A stretch of 9,520 bases of DNA from JANQLU01 sp964434955 (GTDB taxonomy: Bacteria > Planctomycetota > Planctomycetia > Pirellulales > Pirellulaceae). Made by a program: the position numbers and the translations under genes. Below, piece after piece: positions 6,387 through 9,520 of this stretch (its first letter is position 1; the number at the start of each line of letters is the position of its first letter). The notes under the pieces were generated by a model. That model worked only from the letters and a program-made list of their open reading frames with translations, had not been told where the DNA came from and did not search any database. The stretch spans positions 1-9,520 of the forward strand of contig CAYSXI010000200.1 in NCBI GenBank assembly GCA_964434955.1, read 5' to 3'.

Positions 6387-8228
6387 GTGTCACAAATCGC
6401 GGACTTTGATGTCAAAGAACGTGTTCGAGAAGCCAATGATATCGTCGATGTCATCGGCAGCTATCTGGAATTGCGCCGGCAAGGATCCAACTACGTTGCG
6501 CTTTGCCCCTGGCACGATGACTCTCGCCCCAGCCTGCAGATCAATCCTTCGAGGAAAACCTGGAAATGCTGGGTTTGCAATATTGGCGGGGACGTTTTCA
6601 GCTTCATCAAACAACGTGAGAGCGTTGATTTTCGCGAAGCGCTCGCGATCCTGGCTGAGCGAGCCGGAATCCAACTACGCCAGTTTGGCGGCACCAAAGC
6701 GGAGCCGGGCTCGGCAAATGACAAGTCGACCTTGTACGCGGCGATGGAGTGGGCACAACGGCAATTCCAGGATTGCCTCAGACAAGATCCGTTGTCGGCG
6801 GACGCAAGGCGTTACGTTTCCGCCCGGCAAATGAATGAGCAATGCCTCAGTGAATTCAGAATTGGCTATGCGCCTGACTCCTGGAATTGGCTCAAGGATC
6901 GAGCGCGGAACACCCCCTATTCCGAGGCGGTGCTCGAAGCCTGCGGGTTAATGACCAAGGCGCAATCCAGTGGAAAGCTTTACTGTCCCTTCCGCGGGAG
7001 AGTCATTTTTCCAATCCATGACACGCAGAATCGCGTGATCGCCTTCGGCGGCAGAATCTTGCCGAATATTGCGGAGAAAAACGAAAGCGAAAATCGCCCC
7101 GCTCCCAAGTATTACAACTCGGTGGAAACACGGCTTTTCAAGAAAAGCGAAACACTTTACGGCCTGAATCTTTTTAGTCAGGCAATCAGCAAACAACGAC
7201 ACATGGTGATCGTCGAAGGTTACACCGATGTCATCGCGGCGTGGCAGGCTGGGCTGGACAACGTCGTCGCGGTCCTGGGCACCGCGCTCAATGAGCGCCA
7301 CCTGCGGCTTATCAAGCGATTCGCAGACCGAATCACTTTGGTGCTCGATGGCGACCAGGCGGGCGTCAAAAGGGCCGACGAAATCCTCGATTTGTTTGTC
7401 GCGGCCGAGTCGGATTTACGAATCCTGACGCTCCCCGATGAGATGGACCCATGTGATTATCTGCAGCAAAAAGGTGCGGCCAGCTTCCGCACTTTACTGG
7501 AAGAATCGCCGGATGCCCTGGACTATAAAATCAAAAAAGAAACTTTCGGCATTGATTTGATCAATGACACCCACCAATCGAATCGGGCGTTGGAAAACAT
7601 TTTGGCCGTGCTGGCACGAGCCCCCGGAAAGTCCTCGGCCGGTCAGGTGCGCCGGGAACAACTGCTGACAAAACTATCTCATCAGTTCGGCATCGACGTC
7701 ACGCAAATTCGCAACCGTTTGAATTTCCTTGCTGGCAAAAGAAGTGCTACCGCACCCACGCAGCTTCGTGAACCGGCTCCGCAACCCCAACTAAAGTTGG
7801 TGGCCAAAGAAAAAGAGTTGCTCCAGATTCTTTGCCAGGATCCTGAAAATTTAGACACGATTGTTGAGAACATTTCGCCGGGCCAATTCGTACAGGGTCC
7901 TGCGCGAGAATTGTATGAGCTGTTTTGCGAATGCTACCACCAAGGCCATGATCATGATTTTCAGTCGGTGCTCACCATGCTTGAGAACTCGACGTTGAAA
8001 CTTTTGCTGGTGGACCTGGACGAAGAAGAATCGCGAAAGCGGGATGTCATGGAGTTCAATCCGCAAAAAAGGCTTGCCGATATTTTGCTCGCTTTCGAGA
8101 TGGCAGAAATCGAAGACAGTAAGAAAGAAACAGACGCCCGGTTGAACAGTCCCGAACTGGACGACCAGGAAGAGACCGATCTCCTCATGGAAAAGCTGGA
8201 GATCGAGCGACGACGTCAAGGTTTGTAA
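6387..8228 (+). CDS. dnaG: DNA primase DnaG
   Basis: DnaG makes the RNA primers used at the replication fork, working with the DnaB helicase. I chose GTG 6387 because GGAG (6376-6379) lies 7 nt before it and the protein then opens VSQIADFDVKERV. An in-frame ATG at 6339 would add 16 residues with no primase character and has no ribosome site. Numbering from the GTG gives 613 aa, close to the usual size of about 600. The CHC2-type zinc domain comes first: CPWH (Cys40, His43) and CWVC (Cys61, Cys64). It is followed by GGDVFSFI. The RNA-polymerase-like core has RVIFPIHDTQNRVIAFGGRI (205-224), then the TOPRIM motifs EGYTD (277-281) and LDGDQAG with acidic Asp321 and Asp323 for metal binding. The C-terminal part (from about 470) is helical, acidic near the end and divergent, as is common for the DnaB-binding domain. 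All catalytic motifs look intact. rpoD follows 232 nt downstream on the same strand. Confidence 0.97.
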   Translation: MSQIADFDVKERVREANDIVDVIGSYLELRRQGSNYVALCPWHDDSRPSLQINPSRKTWKCWVCNIGGDVFSFIKQRESVDFREALAILAERAGIQLRQFGGTKAEPGSANDKSTLYAAMEWAQRQFQDCLRQDPLSADARRYVSARQMNEQCLSEFRIGYAPDSWNWLKDRARNTPYSEAVLEACGLMTKAQSSGKLYCPFRGRVIFPIHDTQNRVIAFGGRILPNIAEKNESENRPAPKYYNSVETRLFKKSETLYGLNLFSQAISKQRHMVIVEGYTDVIAAWQAGLDNVVAVLGTALNERHLRLIKRFADRITLVLDGDQAGVKRADEILDLFVAAESDLRILTLPDEMDPCDYLQQKGAASFRTLLEESPDALDYKIKKETFGIDLINDTHQSNRALENILAVLARAPGKSSAGQVRREQLLTKLSHQFGIDVTQIRNRLNFLAGKRSATAPTQLREPAPQPQLKLVAKEKELLQILCQDPENLDTIVENISPGQFVQGPARELYELFCECYHQGHDHDFQSVLTMLENSTLKLLLVDLDEEESRKRDVMEFNPQKRLADILLAFEMAEIEDSKKETDARLNSPELDDQEETDLLMEKLEIERRRQGL

Positions 8229-8284
8229 TGCGCCCACGGAAGGGTGGCGGCTTTGAAGTCGAATTAGAAGAGTTGATGGAATAA
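8228..8284 (+). CDS. Possible 18-aa microprotein overlapping the dnaG stop (TAATG)
   Basis: The last A of the dnaG stop TAA (8226-8228) is also the first base of an ATG. This opens an 18-codon frame, MRPRKGGGFEVELEELME, ending in TAA at 8282-8284. An AAGG lies about 6 nt upstream inside dnaG, so reinitiation by ribosomes finishing dnaG is plausible. The peptide has a basic Gly-rich start and an acidic end. Frames this short arise by chance, and no homologue can be named. It may be a coupling device or meaningless. Confidence 0.22.
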   Translation: MRPRKGGGFEVELEELME

Positions 8285-8351
8285 CGTTGAAATCTCCCAC
8301 CCCCCTGGGAACTGATTCAGCAAACAGAATCCGCATCACCCGTATTGGTCA

Positions 8352-8371
8352 GCGGTCTCCATGGAGATCGC
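8352..8371 (+). promoter_or_regulatory. Hairpin in the dnaG-rpoD gap
   Basis: GCGGTCTC (8352-8359) pairs with GAGATCGC (8364-8371) around a CATG loop, giving an 8-bp RNA stem with one G-U pair. The core TCTCCATGGAGA is a perfect 12-bp palindrome. No T run follows, so it is not a simple terminator. It could be an RNA processing or stability element between the two cistrons, or a protein site. I saw no convincing promoter for rpoD in this gap. Confidence 0.4.
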
Positions 8372-8460
8372 CAAATGCCGGCGGACAATTTGTTGAATGG
8401 ACGTCATTGCAGTGACTCGGTGTCGATAACGCGATATGGAAATCGCAGGAGGATTGACAC

Positions 8461-9520
8461 GTGCAACATCTTGAAACTGACCTGCAAGCACTTGTTGATA
8501 AAGGAAAAAAACAAGGCTTTCTGACCTACAAGGATGTATCGACTTATCTTCCGGATGAATCTCAATCCCCCGATGAGTTGAACAATCTGGTCGTCGCCTT
8601 GGAGTCTTACGGAATTGAGCTGACTGAAAAGGCACCTGCCAACATTCAGAACGGCGACGGACCCTCCGCGGACGAACTCAAAGCGGCCGAAGCCGAGTTG
8701 AATTCCCTGGACCTCAACGAAAAAATTCGTCGACCGGGTGACGATCCGATTCGGATGTATCTCAGCCAAATGGCCGAAATCCCGCTTCTTTCGCGGGACG
8801 AGGAAATTGGTCTGGCCAAGCGAATCGAAATCACGCGGAAACGGTTTCGACGGGCCATCCTGTTTAACGACTATGCACTTCGTGCCACCGTTGCGACTTT
8901 GAAACGTGTGTATCGTGGCGAGCTTCCATTTGATCGAACGATCAAGGTCTCGTTGACGGATCAGCTGACCAAAAACCAGGTGACCAAGCGAATGCCCCAT
9001 CATTTGCGAACGATTGAGCATCTGATTCGCCAAAACGAAAAGGACTTTCGAGTCCTGGTTTCGCAATCCGCGTCTGCGGCCCTGAAACGGGAAACGCGAA
9101 AACGGTTCGTGCGACGTCGGCACAAACTGGTTCTCCTGGTGGAAGAACTCAGCCTGCGTTCCCGCCGCGTTGTGCCCCTGATCGATCAATTGAAGAAGAT
9201 TTCCGATCGAATCGAAAACCTGAAAAAGCAACTCGACATGATTTCGGGCGATCCAAGCCAGGCATTTGAGTGCGAACGAATTCGAACGGACATTCGACGT
9301 TTGATGATTCAAACTCAGGAAAGTCCACGCGGTCTCAAGAATCGTTGTGAGCAGGCGAAAAAATATCACAAAGAATTCGAAGCCGCCAAACGCGAGCTAT
9401 CGGGTGCAAACCTGCGACTCGTCGTTTCGATCGCCAAGAAGTACCGCAATCGCGGAATGAGCTTTCTGGATCTGATTGAGGAAGGCAATTTAGGGCTGAT
9501 CCGCGCGGTTGAAAAGTTCG
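8461..9520 (+). CDS. rpoD: Primary RNA polymerase sigma factor RpoD (SigA), N-terminal part
   Basis: The frame is open from GTG 8461 to the right edge, giving 353 complete codons. A perfect AGGAGG (8447-8452) lies 8 nt before the GTG. Region 1.1, typical of group-1 housekeeping sigmas, covers about residues 5-55 (LVDKGKKQGFLTYKDVSTYL, then a SPDEL segment). Region 1.2 is at about 93-125 (DDPIRMYLSQMAEIPLLSRD). Then comes a long non-conserved region of about 190 residues (125-315), basic and helix-rich. Regions 2.1-2.2 begin near residue 316 (ANLRLVVSIAKKYRNRGMSF, LDLIEEGNLGLIRAVEKF) and match the near-invariant core-binding sequence of primary sigmas. Regions 2.3 to 4.2 lie beyond the edge. 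The protein directs RNA polymerase to most promoters in growing cells. The order dnaG-rpoD is that of the macromolecular-synthesis operon. The presence of region 1.1 argues against a group-2 or alternative sigma. Confidence 0.96.
   Translation, partial: MQHLETDLQALVDKGKKQGFLTYKDVSTYLPDESQSPDELNNLVVALESYGIELTEKAPANIQNGDGPSADELKAAEAELNSLDLNEKIRRPGDDPIRMYLSQMAEIPLLSRDEEIGLAKRIEITRKRFRRAILFNDYALRATVATLKRVYRGELPFDRTIKVSLTDQLTKNQVTKRMPHHLRTIEHLIRQNEKDFRVLVSQSASAALKRETRKRFVRRRHKLVLLVEELSLRSRRVVPLIDQLKKISDRIENLKKQLDMISGDPSQAFECERIRTDIRRLMIQTQESPRGLKNRCEQAKKYHKEFEAAKRELSGANLRLVVSIAKKYRNRGMSFLDLIEEGNLGLIRAVEKF

Noticed and set aside
6155..6454. Short frames on both strands in the ECF-dnaG spacer (minus 6155-6454; plus 6203-6409 and 6220-6834)
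   Set aside because: They cross the regulatory sequences and the dnaG start, lack a ribosome site and protein-like patterns, and the longest plus frame is mostly dnaG read out of frame.
7851..8339. A 162-codon minus-strand frame over the end of dnaG and the spacer
   Set aside because: Most of it is antisense to dnaG. The product shows no domain, and nothing marks a ribosome site.
8401..8440. GATAAC/GATATG near 8425-8438 as an rpoD promoter
   Set aside because: No acceptable -35 sits 16-18 nt upstream; TTGCAG at 8407 is at the wrong distance.
8404..9369. A 321-codon open frame on the minus strand opposite rpoD
   Set aside because: It lies antisense to clearly conserved rpoD sequence, shows no signal peptide, domain or ribosome site, and its composition looks like a mirror of the sense codons.

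Overview
The window looks like chromosomal DNA of a planctomycete, most likely from the Pirellulaceae/Pirellulales. This is inferred from the family profile: a secreted CE15-type glucuronoyl esterase, a lipoprotein with a thioredoxin fold, an ECF sigma factor with a non-canonical membrane partner, and a DnaG that opens with a DFDVKERVREANDIVDVIG-type sequence. No database search was possible. Base composition is roughly balanced, and nothing resembles an insertion sequence, phage, CRISPR array, tRNA or rRNA.

Left part (1-3310): a glucuronoyl-esterase gene runs off the left edge on the minus strand. It is divergent from a plus-strand gene for a putative lipoprotein that joins a LolA-like middle region to a thioredoxin-fold domain without the CXXC motif. 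That gene converges on a minus-strand gene for an exported protein with two beta-rich domains and a Lys/Ala/Gly tail. The two stop codons overlap on one CTAG.

Middle part (3488-5938, minus strand): a compact three-gene operon. It encodes an ECF sigma factor, a single-pass membrane protein in the anti-sigma position but without a zinc anti-sigma motif, and an exported coiled-coil protein whose centre resembles the hairpin of HlyD/membrane-fusion adaptors. The gaps are 16 and 27 nt. A strong intrinsic terminator lies just past the third gene. The inferred picture is an envelope-sensing circuit: sigma factor in the cytoplasm, partner across the inner membrane, coiled-coil protein outside it.

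The roughly 450-nt region between the ECF gene and dnaG is the main regulatory region. It holds a 14-bp perfect palindrome flanked by direct repeats 21 bp apart, an AT-rich inverted repeat, a promoter-like sequence, and a terminator-like hairpin in the probable dnaG leader.

Right part (6387-9520, plus strand): dnaG (primase) followed by rpoD (primary sigma factor, cut by the right edge). This is the dnaG-rpoD core of the classical macromolecular-synthesis operon, without rpsU in this window. Both genes appear to start at GTG codons with good Shine-Dalgarno sequences. The 232-nt gap between them holds an 18-codon ORF that overlaps the dnaG stop (TAATG), and a hairpin. The most interesting targets are the ECF operon with its unusual partners and the possible attenuation of dnaG.
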